Positions 7,769 through 17,240 of a DNA stretch of 64,000 nt are shown here, piece after piece (the first letter of the stretch is position 1; each line of letters starts with the position of its first letter). Made by a program: the position numbers and the translations under genes. Below the pieces are notes generated by a model. That model saw only the letters and a list, made by a program, of their open reading frames with translations. It did no database searches and was not told where the DNA came from. Source of the stretch: Candidatus Methanimicrococcus odontotermitis (GTDB lineage: Archaea; Halobacteriota; Methanosarcinia; Methanosarcinales; Methanosarcinaceae). The stretch spans positions 1 to 64,000 of the forward strand of contig JAITUZ010000035.1 in the NCBI GenBank assembly GCA_031286065.1, read 5' to 3'.

Positions 7769-8863
7769 TCAGCGTTCGTAAACCGTATATTTGTGTTTTT
7801 GAAGCAGCCGGGCGGCTTCGTCTGCGGCCTTTTCTTCGTAAAATTCGATTCTTAAAACGCCTTCTTCAAATTCTCGGTTATGGATGATCCCGATGTTTTT
7901 GATGTTGACGCCGCCGCCCGCTAAAACGGCGGCAATCGCCGCGATGCCGCCCGCTTCATCCGCGATGTCGCAGTACAAAGCAAATCCTTTTTTGATCGGT
8001 CCGGCGGATGCGTCCGGAATAGAATTCCTGTAATTTTTTGAAGAGTCAAACATGTCATAAAGTTCTTGACTGTTTTTGGTTTCAATCTGTTTTTTTGTCT
8101 GTTCCAGCAGCGCAATATATTTTTCCAGTATTTCCGTGATGTTTTTACTGTTTTCCAAACAAATCTGCTGCCACATGACAGGCGAGGAAGACGCGATGCG
8201 TGTCATGTCTTTGAAGCCGCCGGCGGCCAGCAGTTTCATCAATTCGTCTTTTGAGTCATTTTCTTTGACATAGTTGACCAGCCCCGCCGCCAAAAGATGC
8301 GGAAGGTGACTGATCGTTCCCGTGATATAATCGTGCCGGCCGTAATCCAGTTCTATCGGGATCGCTTTTAATGATTCAATGAAGGAAGACAGTTTTTCGA
8401 TTTTATCCGATGAAACTTTCTCTGTCGGCGTTAAAATGTAATAGGCGTTTTCGATCAGCATCGCTTTTGAATGGGCGTATCCCGTTTTTTCGGATCCGGC
8501 CATCGGATGTCCGCCGATAAAGTTTTCTTCCATTCCGAGCGCTTTGATTTCTTCATGGATCGGCGTCTTCACGCTGCCGACATCCGTTAAAATGCAGTTT
8601 TCATGAAGGTAAGGTTTCAGCCTTGTCAGATAAGCGTTGTTGGATGAAACGGGCGTACAAAGAAAAATATAATCGCACCCGCTGAAATTATCGTCAACGC
8701 CCGCGCAGGCCGTGTCAATCACGGATTCTCGGACGGCCGGCGCCAGCATCTCTTCGCTTTTGTCAAAAGCGATTATTTCGGCGTCCGGATAATATTGCCG
8801 GACGGCTTTCGCAACGGATCCGCCGATTAATCCCAGTCCGATAAAACCGATTTTTTGTTTCAT
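7769..8863 (-). CDS. tyrA: Prephenate dehydrogenase with C-terminal ACT domain
   Basis: A 364-residue enzyme of tyrosine synthesis: NAD(P)-dependent oxidative decarboxylation of prephenate to 4-hydroxyphenylpyruvate. The nucleotide-binding loop GLGLIGGSVAKA opens the protein. DVGSVK, GGHPMAGSEKTG and TISHLPHLLA mark the catalytic region (about residues 90-200). From about residue 290 an ACT domain (ALYCDIADEAGGIAAIAAVL) probably gives feedback control by tyrosine or phenylalanine. AGGAC precedes the start. It is the third gene of a minus-strand operon with larE and a GNAT acetyltransferase; aroA lies elsewhere in the window at 27899. Confidence 0.93.
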   Translation of the reverse strand: MKQKIGFIGLGLIGGSVAKAVRQYYPDAEIIAFDKSEEMLAPAVRESVIDTACAGVDDNFSGCDYIFLCTPVSSNNAYLTRLKPYLHENCILTDVGSVKTPIHEEIKALGMEENFIGGHPMAGSEKTGYAHSKAMLIENAYYILTPTEKVSSDKIEKLSSFIESLKAIPIELDYGRHDYITGTISHLPHLLAAGLVNYVKENDSKDELMKLLAAGGFKDMTRIASSSPVMWQQICLENSKNITEILEKYIALLEQTKKQIETKNSQELYDMFDSSKNYRNSIPDASAGPIKKGFALYCDIADEAGGIAAIAAVLAGGGVNIKNIGIIHNREFEEGVLRIEFYEEKAADEAARLLQKHKYTVYER

Positions 8864-8881
8864 TTTTGTCCTGCCGGTATT

Positions 8882-9364
8882 TTATATTTTCTTAGAAAGC
8901 ACTGTTTGAGAACATATTTCAATTTTGCCGCACCGAACACATTCGTTCCAGTATTTGGTTTTTTCCGCGCCGCTTTTTGAAAAACCTTCGTGAATAAAGA
9001 AGCCGGACGCTGTTGTCCGCGTGAATATTTCATCGGATGATTTTTCTTTTTCATCCGTTTTTAATTTTTTGATTTCCGTTTCCAGTCGGTTCAAAAGAAG
9101 TCCTCCGTATCCTTTTTCTTTGTAAGAAGGCATCACCGCAATCGTATGGATTTCGTAAAAAATTTCTCGGCTTTCAACCGTTTGAAGCTTTTCAAAAACA
9201 GCGCAGCCGACAACCTTTCCGTTCACTTCGGCGATATAGAACCGATCGTGAGGAATATCGTCGCGGTCTAAAAAATAAGTCGATAATATAATTTCAATCG
9301 CGGTTTCATCTTTTTTTTCGGCGCGGCGTATGACCATTTCAGATTTTCGTTTCGTTTCCGTCAT
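8882..9364 (-). CDS. GNAT family N-acetyltransferase with C-terminal cysteine pair
   Basis: A 160-residue acetyltransferase. Motif A, which binds acetyl-CoA, is IAVMPSYKEKGYGGLLLNRL; strands before it read RFYIAEVNGKVVGCAVFE. After the fold comes a tail with ECVRCGKIEIC, three cysteines that might bind a metal. This layout resembles archaeal ArgA-like acetyltransferases, but the substrate cannot be assigned. I take the ATG at 9364, since GGCGGAG lies 6 bases before it; an ATG at 9370 adds two residues. It lies 13 bases after larE and 18 before tyrA, so the three are one operon. Confidence 0.75.
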   Translation of the reverse strand: MTETKRKSEMVIRRAEKKDETAIEIILSTYFLDRDDIPHDRFYIAEVNGKVVGCAVFEKLQTVESREIFYEIHTIAVMPSYKEKGYGGLLLNRLETEIKKLKTDEKEKSSDEIFTRTTASGFFIHEGFSKSGAEKTKYWNECVRCGKIEICSQTVLSKKI

Positions 9365-9383
9365 TTTCATCTCCGCCGCGTCA

Positions 9384-10247
9384 TTAAATATCCATGCTGC
9401 CGCTTCTGAATCCTTCCAGATCTATGGTCACGTAAGAAAAGCCGCTCCGTTTCAAAAACGCGATGAATTCTTCGATTTTTTTTTGATTCTTTTCTTCAAA
9501 AAAAATCTTCTCTTCTTCTTTTCCGACTTCGACGCGCGCGATGTTTCTGCCGGCGTCATCTGTGTGGCGGCGGATCCGGATTTGACGCGCGCCGATGTTT
9601 TCAATCATTTGTTCTGCCGTGTCGATGGTTTTCAGCATTTCTGAAGTCAATTGCGTTTCATATGAAAAACGCGCCGCAAGACATGACATAGACGGCTTGT
9701 CGGCATTGGAGAGCTTTTTTCGGCGAGCCGCTTCTCTAATTTCTTCTTTCGTCATTTTTAAATCGGCCAGAGGCGTTTCAATTTTCGGCTTTTTCCCAGC
9801 CCGGTTTTCTTTTAATTCCAACAGCGCCGAATATCCGGGGCGGGGGATTTCTTTAGAATCATTCATCAGCCGATCAGAATTATTCGTTCCTTCAATAACG
9901 GTTTCAAATCCGCTGTCTTCGGCGTATTTCAAAAGCATTTCAAACATTTCTTTTTTACAGGCATAGCAGCGTTTTTTTTGATTGTTTTTGATTTCCGGTA
10001 TCTCAAGCATTTTTTTTTCAATGATCAGGTGGGGGATGCCGATTTCATCGGCGGTTTCACTTGCGTTTTGAATTTCCCTCTCGGAAACCAATTCCGTTTT
10101 AACGGTGACGGCAAGTGCTTTAATGCCGGCGGCAGCCGCAAACGCGGCGAGAAGTGAACTGTCGACGCCGCCTGAAAAGGCGATTAAGACGCTTTTTTGC
10201 TTCTCAAAAAAAGCGGAAAGAGAGTGTTCTTTGTCAGTTCCGGTCAT
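9384..10247 (-). CDS. larE: LarE-type ATP-dependent sacrificial sulfur transferase
   Basis: A 287-residue PP-loop ATPase. The pyrophosphate-binding loop is LIAFSGGVDSSLLAAF, followed by the family block NNQKKRCYACKKEMF, EGTNNSD, and PSMSCLAARFSYE. The Cys of the last block corresponds to the cysteine whose sulfur is donated in the Lactobacillus enzyme. LarE converts carboxylates to thiocarboxylates during synthesis of the nickel-pincer nucleotide of lactate racemase. Many methanogens have larE homologues without an evident racemase, so the sulfur acceptor here may differ. No larB or larC is in the window. The first gene of the operon, it starts about 30 bases after a TATA-like AATAAATATAATAG, so the mRNA has almost no leader. 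Confidence 0.85.
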   Translation of the reverse strand: MTGTDKEHSLSAFFEKQKSVLIAFSGGVDSSLLAAFAAAAGIKALAVTVKTELVSEREIQNASETADEIGIPHLIIEKKMLEIPEIKNNQKKRCYACKKEMFEMLLKYAEDSGFETVIEGTNNSDRLMNDSKEIPRPGYSALLELKENRAGKKPKIETPLADLKMTKEEIREAARRKKLSNADKPSMSCLAARFSYETQLTSEMLKTIDTAEQMIENIGARQIRIRRHTDDAGRNIARVEVGKEEEKIFFEEKNQKKIEEFIAFLKRSGFSYVTIDLEGFRSGSMDI

Positions 10248-10340
10248 ATTTTTGACGTGTACGCAATGGTCTTCTATTATATTTATTGATTTTTATTTTC
10301 GCTCGGCGGAAAGTTAATAAACAATCTCGTTTTTCCAATT

Positions 10341-10349
10341 CATAATATT
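10341..10349 (+). promoter_or_regulatory. TATA box giving a leaderless leuD transcript
   Basis: ATAATATTT lies 25 bases before the ATG at 10371, so transcription would begin at or next to the start codon. No Shine-Dalgarno sequence is present, which fits a leaderless mRNA. Confidence 0.45.
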
Positions 10350-10370
10350 TAACAAAAAAATTCACCTGTG

Positions 10371-10871
10371 ATGACCATGGATAATAAAATTTATAAAGGC
10401 AAAGCTTTCAAATTCGGCGATGATGTTGATACCGATGCTGTTATTCCTGGCACTTATCTGATTTTTAACACGCCGGAGGAGTTGTCGCAGTACACGTTCT
10501 GCGGCGTTCGCCCTGACTTTGTCAAGCAAGTCCGCCCGGGAGATATTGTTGTCGGCGGCAATAATTTCGGGTGCGGCTCTTCACGCGAACACGCGCCGCT
10601 CGCTCTCATCGGCTCTCAAGTCAGCTGTGTCATCGCGAAATCATTCGCGCGCATTTTTTACCGAAATTCCATCAATGTCGGTCTGCCGCTCATTGAGTGC
10701 GCGGAAGCGGACCGCATCGGCGAAGGCGACATTTTGGAAGCGGATCTCGGCGCGGGCATTGTGAAAAATATGACTCGGAATGAAGAATACAAGACGGTAC
10801 CGTTCCCCGACTTTTTACTGCAGATCGTTGACGACGGCGGGTTAATTAAGCACACGCAGAAACAGCTCTAA
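10371..10871 (+). CDS. leuD: 3-isopropylmalate dehydratase small subunit (or homoaconitase small subunit)
   Basis: A 166-residue swivelling subunit of the aconitase family. Conserved blocks are GDDVDTDAVIPGTYLIF, FCGVRPDF, GGNNFGCGSSREHAPLAL and SFARIFYRNSINVGLPLIEC. With a large subunit encoded elsewhere it isomerises 2- to 3-isopropylmalate in leucine synthesis. Archaea also have a close homoaconitase small subunit for coenzyme B. The loop YLIFNTPEEL fits the isopropylmalate type better than the YLRTR loop of homoaconitase, but this is not decisive. The next gene downstream, an isopropylmalate dehydrogenase homologue, fits either pathway. T-rich runs follow the stop. Confidence 0.85.
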   Translation: MTMDNKIYKGKAFKFGDDVDTDAVIPGTYLIFNTPEELSQYTFCGVRPDFVKQVRPGDIVVGGNNFGCGSSREHAPLALIGSQVSCVIAKSFARIFYRNSINVGLPLIECAEADRIGEGDILEADLGAGIVKNMTRNEEYKTVPFPDFLLQIVDDGGLIKHTQKQL

Positions 10872-10996
10872 TCGGCGGATCTGCGTTTTTTTGGTTTTTT
10901 GATTTTTTTTATGTTTCATTTTTTTTGACTTCATTTAAATCTGTTTTAAAGATGTCTTCATTCATTTTATAAAATCAAATCAGGAGCAATAAGTTC

Positions 10997-12133
10997 ATGA
11001 CACAGTATAAAGTGCCGACAATCGGCGGCGACGGAATCGGGCCTGAAATCATCAGAGAAGGGCAAAAAGTAATTGACGCGGCCGGAGAAGTGTTCGGCTT
11101 TGATGTTGACTGGCTCTCTTTTCCGCACGGCGCCGATCATTATTTGGAAACGGGCGAACTGGTTTCCGATGAAACGATCAAAGAGCTTTCCGGATATAAA
11201 GCCATTTACCTCGGCGCTCTCGGCGACCCGAGAATGACGCCGGGCGTTTTGGAAAAGGGCATTCTTCTCAAACTCCGTTTCGCGTTTGATGAATATATCA
11301 ATCTCCGCCCGATCAAATTGCTGGAAGGCGTTGAAACGCCGCTCAAGGGCAAAACCGCCAAAGACATCGATTTTGTTGTCGTCCGCGAAAATACGGAAGA
11401 TTTTTACATCGGAATCGGCGGCCGCGCTCAAAAAGGAAAAAAGCGGGATCTTCTGGAAGTTGAAAGAGACCTGTATGCCGCAAAATTCAATTTGGATATT
11501 GAAACCGACAGCGAAGAAATCGCTTATCAAATCGGCATGATTTCTAAAGAAGGCACAAAGCGCGTGATGGAATATTCTTATGATTTGGCCGCCAAACGCG
11601 GCAATCATTTGTCTTCCGTTGACAAGGCCAACGTTTTGTCTGACATTTACGGCTTTTGGAGGGAGACTTTTGAAGAAACCGGCAAAGGATATCCGTCTGT
11701 TCAGACCGATTTCAATTATGTTGACGCGGTGACTATGTGGTTTGTCAAGAACCCCGAATTCTTTGACGTCGTCGTCACGCCGAATATGTTCGGCGACATC
11801 ATCACCGACCTCGGCGCGATGATCCAAGGCGGCCTCGGCCTCGCGCCCGGCGGCAACATCAACCCGAACGGAACGAGCATGTTTGAGCCGATCCACGGCT
11901 CCGCCCCGAAATACAAAGGTATGGACCGCGCCAATCCGCTGGCAACCATTTGGGCCGGCGCGCTTTTAATCGAATCGCTCGGCGAAAAAGAAGCCGCCGA
12001 TACGATCGTCAAAGCGATTGAAAAGAACATCCTCGAAAAGAAAGTCAGTACCGCAGACATGGGCGGCTCAGCGAAATGTTCCGAAGTCGGAACCGATGTC
12101 GCGCGTTTGGTGAAAGAGATCGGAAAAAACTGA
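10997..12133 (+). CDS. leuB: 3-isopropylmalate dehydrogenase family enzyme
   Basis: A 378-residue beta-decarboxylating dehydrogenase that oxidises 3-isopropylmalate with NAD in leucine synthesis. Family motifs are [48 protein letters not shown], and the metal and cofactor region [15 protein letters not shown] with [13 protein letters not shown] lies 11 bases before the ATG. It follows leuD by 125 bases on the same strand. Isocitrate and homoisocitrate dehydrogenases share this fold, and the sequence alone does not fully separate leucine from coenzyme B synthesis; LeuB is the simplest reading next to leuD. Confidence 0.88.
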   Translation: MTQYKVPTIGGDGIGPEIIREGQKVIDAAGEVFGFDVDWLSFPHGADHYLETGELVSDETIKELSGYKAIYLGALGDPRMTPGVLEKGILLKLRFAFDEYINLRPIKLLEGVETPLKGKTAKDIDFVVVRENTEDFYIGIGGRAQKGKKRDLLEVERDLYAAKFNLDIETDSEEIAYQIGMISKEGTKRVMEYSYDLAAKRGNHLSSVDKANVLSDIYGFWRETFEETGKGYPSVQTDFNYVDAVTMWFVKNPEFFDVVVTPNMFGDIITDLGAMIQGGLGLAPGGNINPNGTSMFEPIHGSAPKYKGMDRANPLATIWAGALLIESLGEKEAADTIVKAIEKNILEKKVSTADMGGSAKCSEVGTDVARLVKEIGKN

Positions 12134-12134
12134 A

Positions 12135-12479
12135 ATGCAGGTGATTTCTATTTGTTCTGAAGATGAATTTGAAGAATTATCGGAAGATGATAAAGCATTT
12201 TTGTCTCAGAAAATTTATGAACTCAAAATGATAAGACTCAAAAAAGAGGAATTTAAAGAAGAAGAGGAAATTCAAAAAGATGAACTGATTGAATTTTTCA
12301 AATCACACCACCTTCCTTCATATTCGGCGCATGGCATTGAATTAAAATATCATGAACCCAAAGTCGGTTCAAGATTTGATTCCGGCCGTTTCAAAGAGGA
12401 AAAGCCTGAAATGTATGAAAACTATTTGAAAGAATCAAGAATCAGAGAATTTATTTCAATCCATTTTTTTGATGATTAA
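12135..12479 (+). CDS. Acidic protein of unknown function with phage-like C-terminal segment
   Basis: A 114-residue, highly charged protein whose start lies 1 base after the leuB stop, so translation is probably coupled. Residues 1-58 are an acidic helix rich in Glu and Lys (coiled-coil-like). The C-terminal half, with [20 protein letters not shown] and [18 protein letters not shown], follows a pattern (aromatic, P, FDS, KxExPxxYxxYxKxS, then a hydrophobic strand) that I associate with small proteins of phages and plasmids. I do not know its function, and the link to leuB may only be positional. Confidence 0.6.
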   Translation: MQVISICSEDEFEELSEDDKAFLSQKIYELKMIRLKKEEFKEEEEIQKDELIEFFKSHHLPSYSAHGIELKYHEPKVGSRFDSGRFKEEKPEMYENYLKESRIREFISIHFFDD

Positions 12480-12480
12480 A

Positions 12481-12503
12481 AGAGTAAAATTCAATTTTAC
12501 TCT
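12481..12503 (+). terminator. Hairpin terminator after the leuB operon
   Basis: AGAGTAAAA and TTTTACTCT form a perfect stem around TTCAA, directly after the stop codon of the acidic protein. T-rich sequence follows. Confidence 0.6.
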
Positions 12504-12544
12504 TCTCAACGCTTTTTTCTTTGTAGTTTTTTTCTTCCGCACCT

Positions 12545-12688
12545 TTTTTGACGGTCCCTTCTGTCCCTTCGATTTCCGGAACCATGCCTCCTCTAATGAT
12601 TTCATCTTTGATTAATCATTGATTTTCGGAAAGTTTGATTTGAAATCCGGATCTCTTTTTCTTTGACATCGCGAAAAATGCCTGATAT
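12545..12688 (-). pseudogene. Decayed fragment of argB
   Basis: On the minus strand this stretch matches the part of the intact argB gene at about 14229-14376, with roughly four of five bases identical by eye. Readable pieces include RDVK, LSE, LIxDEIIxGGMxP and IEG, corresponding to DLINDEIISGGMIPKIKG of ArgB, but there is an in-frame TGA and at least one small deletion that shifts the frame. It is a non-coding remnant. The GLUG-repeat gene at 12882 lies between it and intact argB. Confidence 0.7.
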
Positions 12689-12881
12689 GAGGCATCGGGA
12701 ACGGCTTTGATTTTAATAATCCCGGGTTAAAATATATTTTTTATTTCAAAGTGTATTCTATATACTAGTTATAATTTATACAAAATTATATCTGTATCGT
12801 AATCATTATTAAACTCATATATTATTGATTATTTTTTAAATTGACTTTTGGCAGTCAATTTTCATTTTTCAGGGTGAAAAC

Positions 12882-14093
12882 ATGCAGCGTTCCAAGAAAT
12901 TATTTCCTTCATTTTTTATGATTTTTTTGCTCTTGTTCCTTGTTCAAAGTATGGATCCCGCGGTAGGATTTTCAGGACTCGGCGACGGGACGGCGGGAAA
13001 TCCTTTTCAAATCACAACGATTTCCCAGCTCGATGAAGTGCGGCAGGATCTTTCAGCGAATTATATTCTGATGAATGATTTGGATTTTAATGACTCTTCA
13101 ATGGGAAATTGGGTTCCGTTAGGATTTTCCGAAAACGAGGCAAATATAACCAGCTTTAACGGCGTTTTTAATGGAAACAATAAAATAATCCGTCATTTGG
13201 TCATTGACACTGAAAAAGGGAATCTTTCAGGACTTTTTTCTGCTATCGGCCGGGGCGGGTCTGTTTCAAATTTAACAATCAGCAACGCACAAGTGAGCGG
13301 GAACGCATATGTCGTGGTTCTTTCCGGTTCTGTCGTTTCGTCTGTTATTACGAATTGTCATGTCATGAATTCATCCGTTTCTTCTATTTCCTGCAGCGGA
13401 ATTCTTGCAGGCAATCATTATGATAAAAGCGTCATTGATTTTTGCACCGTTGAGAATTCAAGTATTTTTTCCGTCAATGAGGCCGGCGGGATCATCGGCA
13501 GAAATTTGGACGGAATCATTCAAAATTCAAATGCTGTCTCCGTTACTGTCAATTCAGTCGGCTGCGCCGGAGGTATTTCAAGTCTCAATCAATTCGACAG
13601 CCTGATTGAAAATTGCTCGGTGACGGGTTTTGTCTCCGGTTTGGAATCAGACGCAGGCGGCATAACCGCACTGTCGGCTGACAGTACAATCCGCAATTGC
13701 CGGACGTCCGGGACCGTTCAAAGCGGCGGCCTCCTTCAAAACACAGGAGGTATTTCAGGGATAAGTTCCAATACATCTCTTCAAAATTGCTCTTCACTGA
13801 TGTCCGTCTCTGCAACAAATTTCGGAAACGCCGGCGGAATTGCCGGATACGCCGAAGGATGTTTCATCGAAAATTGTTATGCTTTAAACGATGTCATAAA
13901 CCAAACAGATTCATATTCTGCGAAGGGGAATCTGTCTTTTGGCAATTGCATGGCGTTAAAGTTCGAAAATAAGATCGGATACATCGCGGGAAGATCGGTT
14001 AACAATACAATTGTAAATTGTTATTGTCGGGACGGCATCGAGTCCAATAAAATGATTTTTTTCGGCAGACTGCCGCAAAATAAAAAGTTCTGA
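12882..14093 (+). CDS. Secreted GLUG-repeat beta-helix protein
   Basis: A 403-residue exported protein. The signal peptide covers about residues 1-30. The conserved opening GDGTAGNPFQITTISQLDEV and YILMNDLDFND is shared with the gene at 47816. Then come eight or more units of about 25-30 residues such as AGGIIGRNLDGIIQNSNAVS and NTGGISGISSN, the GLUG pattern of a parallel beta-helix. Unlike the protein at 4353 there is no C-terminal membrane helix, so it is either released or held by other surface parts. GGGTGA precedes the ATG, and TATA-like sequences lie near 12770. It may be an adhesin; the ligand is unknown. Confidence 0.72.
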   Translation: MQRSKKLFPSFFMIFLLLFLVQSMDPAVGFSGLGDGTAGNPFQITTISQLDEVRQDLSANYILMNDLDFNDSSMGNWVPLGFSENEANITSFNGVFNGNNKIIRHLVIDTEKGNLSGLFSAIGRGGSVSNLTISNAQVSGNAYVVVLSGSVVSSVITNCHVMNSSVSSISCSGILAGNHYDKSVIDFCTVENSSIFSVNEAGGIIGRNLDGIIQNSNAVSVTVNSVGCAGGISSLNQFDSLIENCSVTGFVSGLESDAGGITALSADSTIRNCRTSGTVQSGGLLQNTGGISGISSNTSLQNCSSLMSVSATNFGNAGGIAGYAEGCFIENCYALNDVINQTDSYSAKGNLSFGNCMALKFENKIGYIAGRSVNNTIVNCYCRDGIESNKMIFFGRLPQNKKF

Positions 14094-14116
14094 AATGAAT
14101 GAATATTCAGATCTTT

Positions 14117-15022
14117 TTATTCATACTCCGCGTCATGGATCATCGTACCGACACCGGTATCCGTAAAAAGCTCCAGCAGCAAAGAGTGCGGCGTGCTGCC
14201 GTTGATGATGTGGACGCCTTCGACGCCGCTTTTGACGGCGACTTCCGCGCCTTTGATTTTCGGGATCATGCCGCCTGAAATGATTTCGTCATTGATCAAA
14301 TCATCGATTTCGGAAAGTTTGATTTTTGAAATCCGGCTTTCTTTGTCTTTGACATCGCGAAGAACGCCTGAAATATCCGTCATCATGATGAGTTTTTTGG
14401 CGCCCATGGCAGCCGCGATGTCTCCCGCGACCGTATCTGCGTTGATGTTGAGCATCTGGCCTTTTTTATCAACGGCGATCGGGGAAATGACAGGAATATA
14501 ATTGTTTTCAATCATGATTCGAAGAAGTCCCGGATTGATGATTTCGGTTTCGCCGACCCAGCCGATATCCACATCTTCTTCGTTGCCGTCGATGATGATT
14601 TTTTGGTTTTTCTTTTTAGCGGCGACAATTAAATTCGAGTCAACGCCATTGAGACCTACGCCTTTTCCGCCGTGTTTGTTGATCAGCGACACCATTTTCG
14701 TGTTAATGTTGCCGACCAAAACCATCATGGCGATTTCCAGAGTGTCATCGTCGGTGACGCGCAGACCGCCGATAAATTTCGGCTGTTTGCCCATTTTTTC
14801 CATCTTTTCATTGATTTCGGGACCGCCGCCATGAATGACGATAGGATTGATGCCGACATAATGGAGCAAAACAATATCCTGAATGATTTTTTCCATAATC
14901 GCCGTATCTTTTTCCGGATTCAGCATCGCGTTGCCGCCGACTTTAATCACCATCGTCGATTCCGAAAAATCGCGGATGTAAGGGAGTGATTCTATCAAAA
15001 CATCTTCCAATTTAAGTGTCAT
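14117..15022 (-). CDS. argB: Acetylglutamate kinase
   Basis: A 301-residue amino acid kinase that phosphorylates N-acetylglutamate with ATP in arginine synthesis. Motifs: MVIKVGGNAM (phosphate binding), VIHGGGPEINEKMEKMGK, GGLRVTDDDTLEIAMMVL, VGLNGVDSNL, NINADTVAGDIAAAMGA and LMTDISGVLRD. AGGAATC precedes the start. A TATA-like AAATAAAATTATAAAA lies near 15105 on the minus strand. It is monocistronic here, converging on the GLUG-repeat gene. A decayed copy of its 3' part lies at 12545. Confidence 0.95.
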   Translation of the reverse strand: MTLKLEDVLIESLPYIRDFSESTMVIKVGGNAMLNPEKDTAIMEKIIQDIVLLHYVGINPIVIHGGGPEINEKMEKMGKQPKFIGGLRVTDDDTLEIAMMVLVGNINTKMVSLINKHGGKGVGLNGVDSNLIVAAKKKNQKIIIDGNEEDVDIGWVGETEIINPGLLRIMIENNYIPVISPIAVDKKGQMLNINADTVAGDIAAAMGAKKLIMMTDISGVLRDVKDKESRISKIKLSEIDDLINDEIISGGMIPKIKGAEVAVKSGVEGVHIINGSTPHSLLLELFTDTGVGTMIHDAEYE

Positions 15023-15540
15023 TTTTGATTCCTGCCGCTTTATTTTTTTATTTATTTATTTGAATTGCGCAAATTTGAAAAAAATTGGCGGATTTTCGTC
15101 AATTTTATAATTTTATTTATATGCGGTTTATGTATTTGACATCTTAAATGTTCTGATATTTCTTAAAAATATGCTTCCGGACATGTGTAAAATTATCGAC
15201 AATTCACGAAGCGGCTCTTTTCAGGCTGTTCGTTCAGGAGCCATCTCTACCCTTCTCGTTTTTAAATCTCTCTTTTTCGGCTCACTTTGCCGAGGTGTAA
15301 TATTTGAATGTGCCCTCTTCATTTCTGTTTTTCGAAAAACGGCAGTGTACGGCGTTTTCAATTCTGAAATTTCTAAAATATTCGGTAACTATGTATAAAA
15401 TTATCTTGGCACTGAAATACGCTGTTTATTTTCGTCAAAACAGTATACATCGAATTCATTTTTCAATAAAGTATTTATATGAGCTCCTCCAATTGATTCT
15501 CAGCAATATCGTATTGTATCGTATTGCAAAGGTGATTAAG
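15023..15540. other. Divergent intergenic region between argB and the MC1 gene
   Basis: About 520 bases. It contains the argB promoter on the minus strand near 15105 and a TATA-like TATTTATATGAG near 15471 for the MC1 gene. Several short open frames occur in both strands, but none has a ribosome binding site or protein-like composition. I see no RNA gene. Confidence 0.35.
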
Positions 15541-15831
15541 ATGGCAGAAACCAGAAACTTTGTTTTAAGAGACAAAAATGGTAACGAAACCGGTGTCTTT
15601 ACCGGCAAACAACCCAGACAAGCAGCTTTAAAAGTCGCAAACCGCGGCGCGGGCACAAAGAAAAAGCCTGAAACAATCATGCTCAGAGAAAGAGGAACCA
15701 AGAAGGTCCACGTCTTCAAAGCATGGAAAGAACTCGTTGAAGCACCCAAGAACAGACCGTCCTGGATGCCTGCAAAAATCAACAAACCCTTTGTTGAGAA
15801 AGTCAAGATCGAAAAGATCGACGAAATCTGA
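15541..15831 (+). CDS. Non-histone chromosomal protein MC1
   Basis: A 96-residue basic protein of the MC1 family, the small DNA-bending chromatin protein of Methanosarcinales. The start NFVLRDKNGNETGVFTGKQP is the signature, followed by RQAALKVANRG, ETIMLRERGTKKVHVFKAW and RPSWMPAKINKP. It binds DNA as a monomer and bends it sharply. GGTGAT lies 7 bases before the ATG. The gene is monocistronic with its own TATA box and a strong terminator, as expected for an abundant protein. It is one of the best taxonomic markers in the window. Confidence 0.95.
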   Translation: MAETRNFVLRDKNGNETGVFTGKQPRQAALKVANRGAGTKKKPETIMLRERGTKKVHVFKAWKELVEAPKNRPSWMPAKINKPFVEKVKIEKIDEI

Positions 15832-15856
15832 ATTTAACATTTGTTATTTTATTTGC

Positions 15857-15880
15857 CGGCAAAGCGTTATTGCTTTGCCG
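15857..15880 (+). terminator. Strong hairpin after the MC1 gene
   Basis: CGGCAAAGC and GCTTTGCCG form a perfect 9-bp stem around GTTATT, followed by T-rich sequence, 25 bases after the stop. Confidence 0.7.
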
Positions 15881-16054
15881 TCTGTATTTTACTTTTCCCG
15901 ATTCATTTTCTCTTTTCACATTTCTTTTTTTACTCTTCGTGTTTGGTATATTCTTTTTAATTTTACTCTTTCATGTTTTGACATATTATTTTTATACCAA
16001 CAGGGATTTGTTAGCGGTATCATTATTCTAAAAACAATATGAGGTAGTTCAAAA

Positions 16055-17008
16055 ATGACACAATGCCCGATTCTTCCGGACGTTCAGGCCAATCTTCCGG
16101 CCGTTCCGATTAATCTGACACGCGTCGGCGTGACTGATGTCAAAAAAATGATTGAGATCAAAAGGGAAAACAAAAGACCGATCATTCTGATGTCGTCTTT
16201 CGATATCTTTGTCGACCTCCCTTCCAATCGAAAAGGCGCGAATCTTTCCCGGAATTTTGAAGCGATCGAAGAAGTTTTGACCAACATTTCCAAATCTCCC
16301 GTTTATGAAATTGAAAATTTGTGCGGCGATATCGCAGAAAATCTTATCGGGCGCCATGAGTACGCGTCCCGCGCAGAAGTCCGTATGAAAAGCGAATATA
16401 TGATCCGCCGAAAATCTCCGGCGACCGGCGTTGACTGTCAGCAGTTTGTCGATATTTTCGCCGACGCCGTCGCTGAAAGGACGGAAGGCGCCAGTTCCGT
16501 TCAAATCAAAAAACTCATCGGCGCCGAAGTCATGGGAATGACGGCGTGCCCCTGCGCGCAGTCCATGATGCAGGAAGAAGCCGGAAACAAACTTCGTGAA
16601 CTCGGCATGGCGGAGGAGAAAATCGCTCAATTCTTTGAATCCATCCCGATGGCCAGCCACAACCAGCGCGGCCGCGGCATCATTTCCGTTCAAACTTTGG
16701 ATACGACAGGCGTCCGCCTTGAAAACATCATTGAAATCATCGAAGCGTCCATGAGCTCCAACGTTTATGAAATTTTAAAGCGCGCCGATGAGAAGAAAGT
16801 TGTCGAGCAGGCGCATAAAAATCCGAAATTCGTTGAAGACTGCGTCCGGACAATGGCAAAAAAAATCGTTGACGCTTTCCCGCAGCTTCCCGATGACGCG
16901 ATCATTACAATCAAGCAAATCAACGAAGAAAGCATTCACAAACACAACGCTTTCGCCGAACGCGTCGCCAGAATCGGCGACATCCGACTGGAAATTCTAA
17001 ACAGCTGA
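16055..17008 (+). CDS. mptA: GTP cyclohydrolase MptA (type IV), methanopterin synthesis
   Basis: A 317-residue enzyme converting GTP to 7,8-dihydro-D-neopterin 2',3'-cyclic phosphate, the first step of tetrahydromethanopterin or sarcinapterin synthesis. It belongs to the COG1469 group and depends on Fe(II). Blocks seen: [39 protein letters not shown] and [16 protein letters not shown], which hold the metal and substrate residues. GAGGT lies 10 bases before the ATG, and a TATA-like TATTTTTATA lies near 15986. The gene stands alone. It fits a methanogen using a methanopterin-type C1 carrier. Confidence 0.93.
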   Translation: MTQCPILPDVQANLPAVPINLTRVGVTDVKKMIEIKRENKRPIILMSSFDIFVDLPSNRKGANLSRNFEAIEEVLTNISKSPVYEIENLCGDIAENLIGRHEYASRAEVRMKSEYMIRRKSPATGVDCQQFVDIFADAVAERTEGASSVQIKKLIGAEVMGMTACPCAQSMMQEEAGNKLRELGMAEEKIAQFFESIPMASHNQRGRGIISVQTLDTTGVRLENIIEIIEASMSSNVYEILKRADEKKVVEQAHKNPKFVEDCVRTMAKKIVDAFPQLPDDAIITIKQINEESIHKHNAFAERVARIGDIRLEILNS

Positions 17009-17240
17009 TCTCGGAATTTTTCATCGATTCTCTGTTTTTAATCCAATGAAATTTTTTAATAAAAATGAAAACGGTGAGTCAGACGCGCCGCTTTTTTTGT
17101 TCTTTCTCTTGCAGATTTCAAAAGAATGTGAATTCAGCTGAAATATGAAAATGAGGATTTATATCTGAAAATCTTAAAGATTCGCAGAGAAAATCCTCTC
17201 TCACAGACATGACTCTTTGTCTTTTTTTATTTGTTTTTCT

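Noticed and set aside
10967-11896. Open frame of 309 codons antisense to leuB
   Set aside because: It lies fully opposite a conserved enzyme gene, and its composition mirrors leuB codons.
15171-15398. Open frame of 75 codons upstream of the MC1 gene
   Set aside because: There is no ribosome binding site, its composition is not protein-like and it overlaps the promoter region of the MC1 gene.
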